34,110 nt of DNA from assembly GCF_030068445.1 (NCBI RefSeq), contig NZ_JAQPOK010000059.1, positions 1 through 34,110 on the forward strand. The letters are read 5' to 3'. Each line of letters begins with the position of its first letter. Within the stretch, counting starts at the first letter, position 1. The translations under genes were made by a program, and so were the position numbers. Below are positions 9,091-16,744 of this stretch, piece after piece. The DNA comes from Roseofilum halophilum BLCC-M91 (lineage in GTDB: Bacteria > Cyanobacteriota > Cyanobacteriia > Cyanobacteriales > Desertifilaceae). The notes beneath the pieces are model-generated. The model saw only the letters and a program-made list of their open reading frames with translations. It was not told the origin of the DNA and searched no databases.

Positions 9091-10257
9091 ATGAAAGCCA
9101 TGATTCTGGCGGCTGGTAAGGGAACTCGTGTCCGGCCTATCACCTACACCATTCCCAAGCCAATGATTCCCATCCTACAAAAACCGGTCATGGAGTTTCT
9201 CCTGGAACTATTGCGCCAGCATGGTTTTGACCAGGTGATGGTCAATGTGAGCCACTTGGCCAATGAAATCGAAAGTTATTTTCGGGATGGACAACGGTTT
9301 GGAGTGCAAATTGGTTATTCTTTTGAAGGAAGAATTGAACCCGATGGAACCCTGATAGGAGATGCATTAGGCTCGGCAGGGGGAATGCGCCGCATTCAAG
9401 ATTATAATCCGTTTTTTGATGATACCTTTGTGGTGCTGTGCGGGGATGCCCTGATTGATTTGGATTTAACTAAGGCTATTAAGTGGCATAAGGAAAAAGG
9501 GGCGATCGCCACAGTGATTATGAAGTCTGTCCCTAAAGAAGAAGTTTCGAGTTATGGGGTCATCGTTACCGATGAGGACGGACGGGTGAAGGCCTTCCAA
9601 GAAAAACCCTCCGTTGAAGAAGCCATTAGTACCGATATTAATACCGGGATTTATATCTTTGAGCCAGACGTGCTGAATTATATTCCCTCTGGTCAAGAAT
9701 ATGATATCGGGGGTGACCTGTTTCCTAAGTTAGTGGAAATGGGAGCGCCCTTTTATGGCATTTCCATGGATTTCCAATGGGTGGATATTGGCAAAGTTCC
9801 GGACTATTGGCGAGCCGTGCGTGGAGTGCTACTCGGAGAGATTCAGAATGTGTCCATTCCCGGTCAGGAAGTCGCCCCTGGTATTTATACGGGACTGAAT
9901 GTGTCCATTAATTGGGATAAAGTCGATATTACTGGCCCCGTTTATATTGGAGGGATGACCAAGATAGAAGATGGCGCGAAAATTGTCGGCCCAGCCATGA
10001 TTGGCCCCAGTTGTCATATTTGTAGTGGGGCAACGGTGCAAAATAGTGTGATTTTCGAGTATTCCCGCCTAGGGCCGGATGTGCGGTTGATCGATAAACT
10101 GGTCTTTGGACGCTATTGTGTGGATAAAACAGGCGCATCCATTGACGTGCGATCGGCTGCATTGGATTGGTTGATTACTGATACCCGTGCTGTGCCTGTG
10201 CCGTTCCCTCCAGAGGAGCAACAGGCGATCGCCGAACTTTTAGAATCCGACTCTTAA
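9091..10257 (+). CDS. NDP-sugar pyrophosphorylase (mannose-1-phosphate guanylyltransferase-like)
   Basis: 388 residues from ATG 9091, with GAGGA at 9076-9080. The nucleotidyltransferase domain begins MKAMILAAGKGTRVRPIT, the glycine-rich NTP-binding loop. It continues with KPMIPIL, the metal-binding VLCGDALIDLDL (about 114-125) and DINTGIYIFEP. From about residue 255 a left-handed beta-helix follows, with hexapeptide rungs such as GPVYIGGMTKI and GPAMIGPSCHI. Such enzymes make GDP-mannose or glucose-type nucleotide sugars for polysaccharide and cell-wall synthesis. Substrate specificity (GTP/mannose-1-P versus UTP or dTTP/glucose-1-P) cannot be fixed by eye. Confidence 0.85.
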   Translation: MKAMILAAGKGTRVRPITYTIPKPMIPILQKPVMEFLLELLRQHGFDQVMVNVSHLANEIESYFRDGQRFGVQIGYSFEGRIEPDGTLIGDALGSAGGMRRIQDYNPFFDDTFVVLCGDALIDLDLTKAIKWHKEKGAIATVIMKSVPKEEVSSYGVIVTDEDGRVKAFQEKPSVEEAISTDINTGIYIFEPDVLNYIPSGQEYDIGGDLFPKLVEMGAPFYGISMDFQWVDIGKVPDYWRAVRGVLLGEIQNVSIPGQEVAPGIYTGLNVSINWDKVDITGPVYIGGMTKIEDGAKIVGPAMIGPSCHICSGATVQNSVIFEYSRLGPDVRLIDKLVFGRYCVDKTGASIDVRSAALDWLITDTRAVPVPFPPEEQQAIAELLESDS

Positions 10258-10292
10258 CCCAATCGAGTCCCGTTAATAGGTTAAGCAGGGCT

Positions 10293-10311
10293 GGGTGGGC
10301 AATGCCCACCC
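10293..10311. terminator. Hairpin between convergent genes
   Basis: Perfect 9-bp stem GGGTGGGCA / TGCCCACCC around a single A. It lies between the plus-strand pyrophosphorylase (ends 10257) and the minus-strand flavodiiron gene (ends 10333), so it could terminate both. This GGTGGGCA...TGCCCACC palindrome is a frequent dispersed repeat in cyanobacteria. Confidence 0.5.
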
Positions 10312-10332
10312 TAACCATGATAGATGTACTAC

Positions 10333-12060
10333 CTAATAATGGTTGCCCACCTTACGATGGTGAACGGCCGTCAGAGCATCGGGGTTACTGACTCGTCCGG
10401 TCTCAATGGTGCAATAGACCAACCAATGATCGGAAAGCTCCATCCGACTGGCGACTTCACATTCGAGATAGGCCAGAGCATCGGTCAAAATGGGACTACC
10501 ATTGGCGGCCGTTTGGGTGTTGACTCCTTCAAAGCGGTCTGCACCAGGGCCAAAGCGCTTCAGGAAATGACGCATCAAACTTTGATAGTTATCTTCGCTC
10601 AGAATATTGAGAACAAAGGTATCGCCCACATGCATCAAAGATTCGATCGCCCGATCCTTGGCGACGGCAATGGTAACACCTAGGGGCTTAAAGCTGGCTT
10701 GAGTCACCCAAGAGGCGAGCATGGCGCTTTTGACTTCGCCTTTTTGGGCAGTAATAATATAGAGTCCGCCGCTTAAGCGACCCAAGGCCCGGTCTAGGTC
10801 ATTATCCAGGGACTTCATCTTTTTAATGGCATCCTTGAGTCCCAAGAGTTGCCCCATATCGGTTCCTGCTTCTTCACAGAGTTGATAGATGGCTTCTGTG
10901 GGTGCTTCTTTGATCAAAATCGCGGGGAAGGCTTCCTTAAGTCCCAGTTCTTGGAATTGGTTCCGCAGGGGATAGATGGAGCGGTCATCGCCTCCACCGG
11001 ACTCGAACAGACCGATCGCCTGTTTGTCGTTAGCGGCGACTAAAACCGTACTCAGGGCTGCTTCTGCTTCTTTGCCCACTTCTCCCGACTGGGGAGGAGC
11101 GCCAATGATGAGAGCTGAGGCCATTTCCACCAGTTCCCGCACTTCCTGGGGATCGGTCGATCGCAAGTCCATCATTTCTACGGCGATCCCAGTTTTGGTG
11201 ATCCCATGGGCGATCGCTTGGGAGAGGCGATCGCTATAGCCATAATCGGAAGTATAGAATAGGGCGACGGTTTTTTCCGCTTTGGTTTTTTCCTTACTCC
11301 AGCGATCGTAACGGCCGGTGAGTTCCTCTAGGTTATGCCATAGGAGGGGGCCATGGCCGGTAGCGATCAGGTTAATGGCTGGGAGTTTGGCCATCCGTTT
11401 CATGGCGTTCACCACAGAGCGGGCATTGGGAGCCATTAAACATTCATAATAGAAGCGAAAGTCGGCTTCAATGTCGCTCAAGTTTTCATCGTAGGTGCGA
11501 TCGGAGCAATAGTGCATTCCGAAAGCATCGCAGGTATAGAGAACGGAGGTTTTATGGTCGTAGGTAAAGATCGTATCAGGCCAATGGAGATTGGGGGCGC
11601 TAATGAATTCTAAAACATGGCCCTGACCCAGATCTAGGGTATCCCCATTTTTTACCAATTGGCTTTCAAAGGGTTTATGAATCAGGTTTTGGAGAAACTG
11701 AACGGCAATTTTCGATCCCACTACCACTGCATGGGGAGCCATTTCTAGAACATCTTTGACCAGGGCACTATGATCGGGTTCAGTATGACTAATCACAATG
11801 TAGTCAATGGTGGCCGGATCGATTTGTCCTTTGAGGGTGTCGAGATAGAGTTGCTCAAATTTGCGATGGGAGGTATCCACCAGGGCCGTTTTGTCTCCTT
11901 GAATGATGAAGGAGTTGTAGGTGGTTCCATTTTGTAGTCCGAATTCGATGTCGAAGCGATCGCGATCCCAGTCTAGGGAGCGGATCGTTGTCGTATTTTC
12001 GGCGATCGGAGCCGTTTCTATCGTCAGTCGTTTTTGAGGGCGATCGGTCAGTGCTACCAT
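10333..12060 (-). CDS. Flavodiiron protein with C-terminal flavin reductase (Flv family)
   Basis: 575 residues, the size of the cyanobacterial three-domain flavodiiron proteins. Residues 30-255 form the metallo-beta-lactamase-like diiron domain, with all ligands present: His92-x-Glu94-x-Asp96-His97 in SHTEPDHS, His159, Asp178 and His236. A flavodoxin domain follows (about 262-405, FYTSDYGYSDRL binding FMN), then an NAD(P)H:flavin reductase domain (about 425-575). These proteins pass electrons from photosystem I to O2, making water without reactive oxygen (Flv1/Flv3), or protect photosystem II (Flv2/Flv4). The full ligand set points to an Flv3- or Flv4-type subunit rather than Flv1 or Flv2, but no partner gene is in the window. 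It is divergent from the Tudor-like gene. Confidence 0.88.
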   Translation of the reverse strand: MVALTDRPQKRLTIETAPIAENTTTIRSLDWDRDRFDIEFGLQNGTTYNSFIIQGDKTALVDTSHRKFEQLYLDTLKGQIDPATIDYIVISHTEPDHSALVKDVLEMAPHAVVVGSKIAVQFLQNLIHKPFESQLVKNGDTLDLGQGHVLEFISAPNLHWPDTIFTYDHKTSVLYTCDAFGMHYCSDRTYDENLSDIEADFRFYYECLMAPNARSVVNAMKRMAKLPAINLIATGHGPLLWHNLEELTGRYDRWSKEKTKAEKTVALFYTSDYGYSDRLSQAIAHGITKTGIAVEMMDLRSTDPQEVRELVEMASALIIGAPPQSGEVGKEAEAALSTVLVAANDKQAIGLFESGGGDDRSIYPLRNQFQELGLKEAFPAILIKEAPTEAIYQLCEEAGTDMGQLLGLKDAIKKMKSLDNDLDRALGRLSGGLYIITAQKGEVKSAMLASWVTQASFKPLGVTIAVAKDRAIESLMHVGDTFVLNILSEDNYQSLMRHFLKRFGPGADRFEGVNTQTAANGSPILTDALAYLECEVASRMELSDHWLVYCTIETGRVSNPDALTAVHHRKVGNHY

Positions 12061-12375
12061 AGTTTTCTGTCCTGTATGGGCGGTGAGGGACGACGGCGAT
12101 CGTCGTTATCTCTTTTTCTATTGTTTCTTCATTGTTACAAAATCCTGGGATTTCGGGAAGGTGAGTTGAGTAAGAAGAATTAATCACACCCGTTAATTGG
12201 GAATATACTTCCTTTTTTGTCACTTTCCGATGCTATGTAACCTTTTCAGCCATTGATACTCTATATTATTCGATTTGAATTCTCGGAGAGTGACAAAACA
12301 GCTAGAGAGCTTTCCCAGATTAAAATCAACCGATGGCGCTAAACTATCAACAGGGTTAATCATGAGGATACAACC
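12061..12375. promoter_or_regulatory. Divergent promoter region, flavodiiron / Tudor-like gene
   Basis: 315 bp without a gene. It holds a near-perfect 16-bp inverted repeat (see 12215-12298), an AT-rich stretch (about 12250-12280, CTATATTATTCG) and a GAGGA ribosome-binding site (12364-12368) for the downstream gene. Promoters for both flanking genes must lie here. No confident -35/-10 pair was identified. Confidence 0.5.
12215..12298. promoter_or_regulatory. Long-spaced inverted repeat, candidate paired operator
   Basis: The arm TTTTGTCACTTTCCGA (12215-12230) and the arm TCGGAGAGTGACAAAA (12283-12298) are reverse complements with one mismatch in 16, separated by 52 bp. Arms this long and precise between divergent promoters suggest two oppositely facing binding sites for one regulator. 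An RNA hairpin or the ends of a small mobile element are alternatives. The regulator is unknown. Confidence 0.5.
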
Positions 12376-13689
12376 ATGGCAAAGTCAATTATCCAGCTTG
12401 TCGATGAACTGCCTGAAGATAACATTACCGTCAAAGTCTTAAGAGCAATCGATTTTGTCGTGCCGGGAGAATGGAATAATCTTGTTGGATTCGATGCCAC
12501 CATTGCCCATTTTACCGGAGAAACCGATCCCAAAACCATTCAGCGTATCCGCGATCGCGCTGCGGCTCTCTATCTCGATCCTGCCAAAGGCTATCAGGGC
12601 GCAGTCGGATTATATCAGGCGATCGATAAAGCCGATGTGGCCATGGGTACAGCCGCCTTAGCCAATAAGGTAGGCGAAAAGTTAAGTTTTCTTTCTTTTA
12701 TCAGTAATATTACCCCCAAAGCCGACACCACCCAAACCATTGATTTACTCCTTAAAATTGCCGTAGAAGTGATTGCCTTTTGTAAATTGAATGGCATTCC
12801 CAAACCCAATCCCCAACTCTTCGCGAATTCTCTGGCCGAAAACTATCACAACGCCGGATTAATGCGAATGATTGCCTTAGTGTGCATTGATGCTATGTTG
12901 CCCTTGGGGCCAAACTTCTTAACTAAAATTCATGTCGTTATTCAAGGGCTTAATCCAGGTAACATTGCCGGAAACCCTGTATTTTCCGGCATTCAAGACC
13001 AAATCCCCGGCGAGACAACCGGCGATCGCATCGGATTTGTGAATCAATGTTTTAATGCCGTTGAAGGTTGGATGAATCAGTTGGTTGCCCAAACTGGCAT
13101 TACCCCAGAAAGCATTTTCAATCATTTGGGTAACTTTATTCAAATGGCGGATGATAATCTCGATTTTGTCGCCGCTTTTTTAGATCAAACCACCAATTAC
13201 TACGAGCATACCGGCATTCAAACCGTTGCCCAGCGCTTAATTTTAGAAGCCTACGAATCCCTGCAAGCAGAAGGGGACGCGCTCCCTGATGCAGATGGGG
13301 ATGATCGGGATCGAGACAGTGACGGAGAGGGGGAATTTTCCGTCGGAGACACCGTTGAGGTTTGGGACAAAAAAGAAGAGGATTGGTATGAAGCGACTAT
13401 CCGCAAAGTTAAAGTCAAAAAAGATAAAAATCGGTACTATGTTCGCTATGTTGGCTATGGTTCCTCCGAGGATGAATGGGTCAAAGAAAAGCATGTTCGC
13501 GCTGGTAACTTTGAAGAAGCCGATGATAATGGGTATGCCGTTGGTCAAAAAGTGAAAGTCTGGGATGACGATGATGAAGAATGGTATACCGCCAGAATTC
13601 AAAAAATCGACGGCGATCAATATCGAGTTCATTATCTCGATGAAGATGATTTTGACGATGAATGGGTAGACCTAGACGAAATCTGCTAA
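12376..13689 (+). CDS. Unknown protein with two C-terminal Tudor/chromo-barrel-like modules
   Basis: 437 residues from ATG 12376, with GAGGA 7 nt upstream. I do not recognise residues 1-305, which look alpha-helical, lack a signal peptide and have only weakly hydrophobic stretches. An acidic linker (about 306-320, rich in D, R and E) leads to two similar modules. The first (about 321-378) begins FSVGDTVEVWDKKEEDWYEA and contains RYYVRYVGYG and DEWV. The second (about 387-437) begins YAVGQKVKVWDDDDEEWYTA and contains QYRVHYLDED and DEWVDL. The V-G-x-x-V-x-V-W...W-Y-x-A-x-I...Y-x-V-x-Y...DEWV pattern is that of Tudor-knot/chromo-barrel domains, which in eukaryotes bind methylated peptides or nucleic acid. 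The second module is strongly acidic. The role is unknown; it could be a scaffold or a nucleic-acid or protein binder. Confidence 0.75.
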   Translation: MAKSIIQLVDELPEDNITVKVLRAIDFVVPGEWNNLVGFDATIAHFTGETDPKTIQRIRDRAAALYLDPAKGYQGAVGLYQAIDKADVAMGTAALANKVGEKLSFLSFISNITPKADTTQTIDLLLKIAVEVIAFCKLNGIPKPNPQLFANSLAENYHNAGLMRMIALVCIDAMLPLGPNFLTKIHVVIQGLNPGNIAGNPVFSGIQDQIPGETTGDRIGFVNQCFNAVEGWMNQLVAQTGITPESIFNHLGNFIQMADDNLDFVAAFLDQTTNYYEHTGIQTVAQRLILEAYESLQAEGDALPDADGDDRDRDSDGEGEFSVGDTVEVWDKKEEDWYEATIRKVKVKKDKNRYYVRYVGYGSSEDEWVKEKHVRAGNFEEADDNGYAVGQKVKVWDDDDEEWYTARIQKIDGDQYRVHYLDEDDFDDEWVDLDEIC

Positions 13690-13714
13690 GAAAAGGGTAA
13701 AACGCAATTTTCCC

Positions 13715-13744
13715 TATTACCCATTACCAGCGCGAATCGCTATA
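13715..13744 (-). repeat. Composite repeat, copy 2, immediately upstream of the nuclease-fold gene
   Basis: Reverse-complement orientation: heptamers TATTACC/CATTACC, then the core AGCGCGAATCGCTATA. The final A is the first base of the ATG at 13744. It matches the downstream copy (14363-14393) at about 28 of 31 positions in inverted orientation. Confidence 0.7.
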
Positions 13745-14367
13745 TGATGCCTACCCCCTTACTCGCACAAACCATTACCCTCAGAGACCTGATCGATCGC
13801 TTTGGCTTAACCTTAACCGAAGACGAGGATTTCTTCCCCGAATGGCAAGAAAATTTACCCGATATTTCTCCGAGCGATCGCCAACTGCTCGATAAAGTCA
13901 AAGCCGGTTATATCAACCTACTTAACCATCCGCCCTTACTCGAAAATGTCGTGAGAATGGCGATTTTAGACCCCATCCTATTTATTGGCGACTTCTATAT
14001 CTCCCCCTTCTATGTCAAAAGCGAAGAACCCATAGAGATTAGTGCAGAAGACGATGGCGTAATCATCAAAGGTCGAATTGATACCTTAATTTTGAGAGAA
14101 AAATTTTGGATCGTGGCGATCGAATCCAAAAAAGCCGCCTTTTCCATCGAAGAAGCCCTCCCCCAGATCCTCGTCTATATGCTCGCCAGCCCTCACCGCG
14201 AACGCCCCTGCTTCGGTATGATCGCCACAGGCGGCAGCTTTGTTTTTGTCAAGCTAGTCCGGGGAGAAGTCAACCGCTATGCCTTATCAGATGTTTTCAG
14301 TCTTCGCAATCGTGGTAATCAACTCTACGAAGTGCTACGAATCTTAAAACGCCTGAGCCAGTTATAG
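13744..14367 (+). CDS. PD-(D/E)XK restriction-endonuclease-like protein
   Basis: 207 residues. A second ATG follows directly at 13747. The region GRIDTLILREKFWIVAIESKKA holds Asp113 and the Glu127-Ser-Lys129 (ExK) pair, with Gln141 in a following QILVYM helix. This is the arrangement of the PD-(D/E)XK nuclease fold and resembles a cyanobacterial family of restriction-endonuclease-like proteins, related in pattern to type I R-subunit N-termini. No methylase or helicase partner is adjacent. The gene is exactly bracketed by inverted copies of a composite repeat. Its ATG abuts one copy, and its TAG (14365-14367) lies in the palindrome of the other. It could be a nuclease, a transcription-associated protein or an inactive relic; the motif is intact. 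Confidence 0.75.
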   Translation: MMPTPLLAQTITLRDLIDRFGLTLTEDEDFFPEWQENLPDISPSDRQLLDKVKAGYINLLNHPPLLENVVRMAILDPILFIGDFYISPFYVKSEEPIEISAEDDGVIIKGRIDTLILREKFWIVAIESKKAAFSIEEALPQILVYMLASPHRERPCFGMIATGGSFVFVKLVRGEVNRYALSDVFSLRNRGNQLYEVLRILKRLSQL

Positions 14368-14421
14368 CGCTTCGCGCTAGGTAATAGGTAATAAGTAATG
14401 GGTAATGGGTAATAGTTAATT
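14363..14421 (+). repeat. Composite repeat, copy 3: palindrome plus six heptamers (STRR)
   Basis: Perfect hairpin TAGCGC-TTC-GCGCTA (14365-14379), then six tandem 7-mers from 14380: GGTAATA, GGTAATA, AGTAATG, GGTAATG, GGTAATA, GTTAATT. The stop codon of the upstream gene is in the first palindrome arm. The period is exactly seven bases, as in cyanobacterial short tandemly repeated repetitive sequences. Confidence 0.8.
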
Positions 14422-14527
14422 GGCCATCTCCCCATCCCCATCTGACAATTCTGCCCGATCTTCTGTATCCTGAAAGGAACCCACGTTATTATAATTTTTG
14501 TAAACAAACTCTAATCCAAATTCTCCC

Positions 14528-14854
14528 ATGAGTAACAGCCCACTCCATGCCTTCTTTGTTGGTCGCGCCCTGTCCGAGGCGATCGCCGAAGAAGTCGAAT
14601 ATACCCTAACCCACGCCCTCAGTAACTTCGGTAAAGCCGACGCAGAACAACAAGAGAGGCTGAAAAACTTCCCGCAAATAGTCTTAGACCGAGCCGCAGC
14701 CGCAGAATCCGCCGCCCGCACCGGGAATCCTGCACCCAACCCCGGACAACCCAACCCCCCCTCCCGCGATCTCCAAGAAACCCTCGATGATTTGCGGGCC
14801 GAAATCGCCCAACTGCGTTCTGAACTACAAAAATATCGCTCCCGTTCCACCTGA
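14528..14854 (+). CDS. Small protein of unknown function with C-terminal coiled coil
   Basis: 108 residues. I recognise the opening (MSNSPLHAFFVGRALSEAI) only as resembling short conserved cyanobacterial proteins without assigned function. Residues 1-45 look like an amphipathic helical domain. Residues 60-80 are a Pro/Asn/Ala-rich linker. Residues 80-105 (LQETLDDLRAEIAQLRSELQ) form a strong coiled coil with heptad leucines. There is no signal peptide or membrane helix. It ends 49 bp before the AarF-like gene on the same strand and may be co-transcribed with it. No ribosome-binding site is evident before the ATG. Function is not assigned. Confidence 0.65.
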   Translation: MSNSPLHAFFVGRALSEAIAEEVEYTLTHALSNFGKADAEQQERLKNFPQIVLDRAAAAESAARTGNPAPNPGQPNPPSRDLQETLDDLRAEIAQLRSELQKYRSRST

Positions 14855-14903
14855 ACCCCAAGCCCAAACCTTCCCCTAACCCAACCCATCGATCCGCCCC
14901 CTG

Positions 14904-16658
14904 ATGACTTCTGTATCTGCGCTCTCTGACGTATCCGACAACCCATCAGCCCTTACCCCTTCCTCCAGTGCCATGGAACAAGGCTATAGCAGTAAATCCT
15001 ATCGCTGGAATCGTCCCAAATATTCCCGAAACCGTCGTTTTTTGGATATCTGGAGTTTCTTCTGGCTCTTCTTAGGCTCTCTGTGGCTCAATGGTAAATC
15101 CTGGAGTTACCGAGGCGGTATGACTGAAGAAAAAATCCAAAAAAGACGGCGACAGCAAGCCATTTGGATTCGGGACACCTTCCTAGACCTAGGGCCCACA
15201 TTTATTAAACTTGGCCAACTCTTCTCCACCCGTGCGGACTTATTTCCGATTGAATATGTAGAAGAACTCTCCAAACTCCAAGACCGCGTACCGGCTTTTA
15301 GCTATGAAAAAGCCGAAAGCATCATCCGAGAAGACCTAGGAAAATCCGTTCAAGACCTCTATCGCAGTTTTGACCCCGTTCCCATGGCTGCCGCGAGTTT
15401 AGGCCAGGTTCACCGGGCCCAACTCCATAGCGGTGAAGAAGTGGTGGTTAAAGTGCAACGGCCGGGTTTGCGGCAACTCTTTACCATTGATTTAGAGATT
15501 CTCAAAGGTATCGCTCGCTATTTCCAAAATCATCCCGACTGGGGAAAGGGACGGGATTGGCTCGGCATCTATGAGGAATGTTGCCGCATCTTGTGGGAAG
15601 AAATTGACTATCTCAATGAAGGACGCAATGCCGATACGTTTCGGCGCAACTTCCGCCAAGAAGATTGGGTGAAAGTGCCCCGGATCTATTGGCGCTATAC
15701 TTCCCCCCGTGTTTTAACCCTCGAATATGCTCCAGGGATTAAAATTAGTCAGTACGATGCCCTAGAAGCAGCCGGACTAGACCGCAAACACTTGGCTCAG
15801 TTGGGAGCAAAAGCCTATTTAATGCAAATTCTCTACAGTGGGTTTTTCCATGCTGACCCCCATCCCGGCAATATTGCCGTCAGCCCAGATGGATCGCTGA
15901 TTTTTTATGATTTTGGCATGATGGGCCAAATTCAAGCAGTGACTCGCGAAAAACTGTTAGATACTTTTTTTGGTATCTCTCAGAAAGATGGAAATCGGGT
16001 GATGAATTCTTTGATTGCCTTGGGCGCACTCGCTCCCACGGGAGATATGGGGCCGGTGAGGCGATCGATTCAATATATGTTGGATCATTTTATGGATCAG
16101 CCCTTTGAAAGCCAGTCGGTTAGTGAAATTAGTGACGATCTTTATGAGATTGCCTACGATCAACCGTTCCGGTTTCCGGCAACGTTTACGTTTGTGATGC
16201 GGGCATTTTCTACCCTAGAAGGGGTGGGGAAAGGCCTTGACCCGGAATTTAATTTTATGGAAGTCGCCAAACCCTTTGCAACAGAGCTTATGAATAGTGG
16301 AAATGGATCGGCAGGAAATGATTTGTTAGGCGAACTCGGTCGCCAAGCGACTCAGATGAGTAATACGGCTTTGGGTTTGCCCCGTCGTTTAGAGGATGCT
16401 TTGGATAAGTTGGAGCAGGGGGATATTCGCCTGCGGGTGAGAGCAACAGAGAGCGATCGCATCCTCAGACGCATTAGTAGTATGAGTTTGGTGAACACCT
16501 ATGGCATTTTGATTAGTGGCTTGACCATTGCTGCCGCGATTTTGATTAGTGCAGATCAACTGGGATTGGCAGTGATCCTGGCTGTATTGGCGATCGCCTT
16601 GGCGATCCTCTTATTCCGTCTGCTACGGCGAATTAATCGTTTCGATCGAATGCCTTAG
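14904..16658 (+). CDS. AarF/UbiB/ABC1 atypical kinase family protein
   Basis: 584 residues. The family signature KLGQ (Lys102-Gln105 in FIKLGQLFSTR) is followed by the Ala-rich loop AAAS (about 162-165), which replaces the kinase glycine-rich loop. Then come VVVKVQRPG (Lys183), HADPHPGN and DFGMMG, the catalytic-loop and metal-binding equivalents. The C-terminus (about 530-575) is hydrophobic, enough for two membrane helices, followed by a basic tail. UbiB-type proteins support quinone and prenyl-lipid metabolism; in cyanobacteria and plastids (ABC1K) they are tied to plastoquinone and tocopherol homeostasis at thylakoids and lipid globules. The exact substrate is not deducible. The N-terminal 40 residues are Ser/Pro-rich, and a later start is possible. 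Confidence 0.88.
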   Translation: MTSVSALSDVSDNPSALTPSSSAMEQGYSSKSYRWNRPKYSRNRRFLDIWSFFWLFLGSLWLNGKSWSYRGGMTEEKIQKRRRQQAIWIRDTFLDLGPTFIKLGQLFSTRADLFPIEYVEELSKLQDRVPAFSYEKAESIIREDLGKSVQDLYRSFDPVPMAAASLGQVHRAQLHSGEEVVVKVQRPGLRQLFTIDLEILKGIARYFQNHPDWGKGRDWLGIYEECCRILWEEIDYLNEGRNADTFRRNFRQEDWVKVPRIYWRYTSPRVLTLEYAPGIKISQYDALEAAGLDRKHLAQLGAKAYLMQILYSGFFHADPHPGNIAVSPDGSLIFYDFGMMGQIQAVTREKLLDTFFGISQKDGNRVMNSLIALGALAPTGDMGPVRRSIQYMLDHFMDQPFESQSVSEISDDLYEIAYDQPFRFPATFTFVMRAFSTLEGVGKGLDPEFNFMEVAKPFATELMNSGNGSAGNDLLGELGRQATQMSNTALGLPRRLEDALDKLEQGDIRLRVRATESDRILRRISSMSLVNTYGILISGLTIAAAILISADQLGLAVILAVLAIALAILLFRLLRRINRFDRMP

Positions 16659-16744
16659 TCCAAAATTCCCCACCAGGGGTTACAATCAGAAGGGAGAAAT
16701 CTCTTCATGCCTATCTGTTAGTTACTGTTTTGGTCAGCAAACTT

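Noticed and set aside
11855-12223. 122-aa minus-strand ORF overlapping the flavodiiron start region
   Set aside because: Overlaps the certain flavodiiron N-terminus in another frame; its codon use and product look non-coding.
13243-13632. 129-aa minus-strand ORF opposite the Tudor-like gene
   Set aside because: Antisense shadow of the acidic coding strand, with repetitive Phe/Ile composition and no ribosome-binding site.
14380-14421. Tandem heptamers as a CRISPR array
   Set aside because: 7-bp units without spacers; this is a short tandem repeat, not a CRISPR array.
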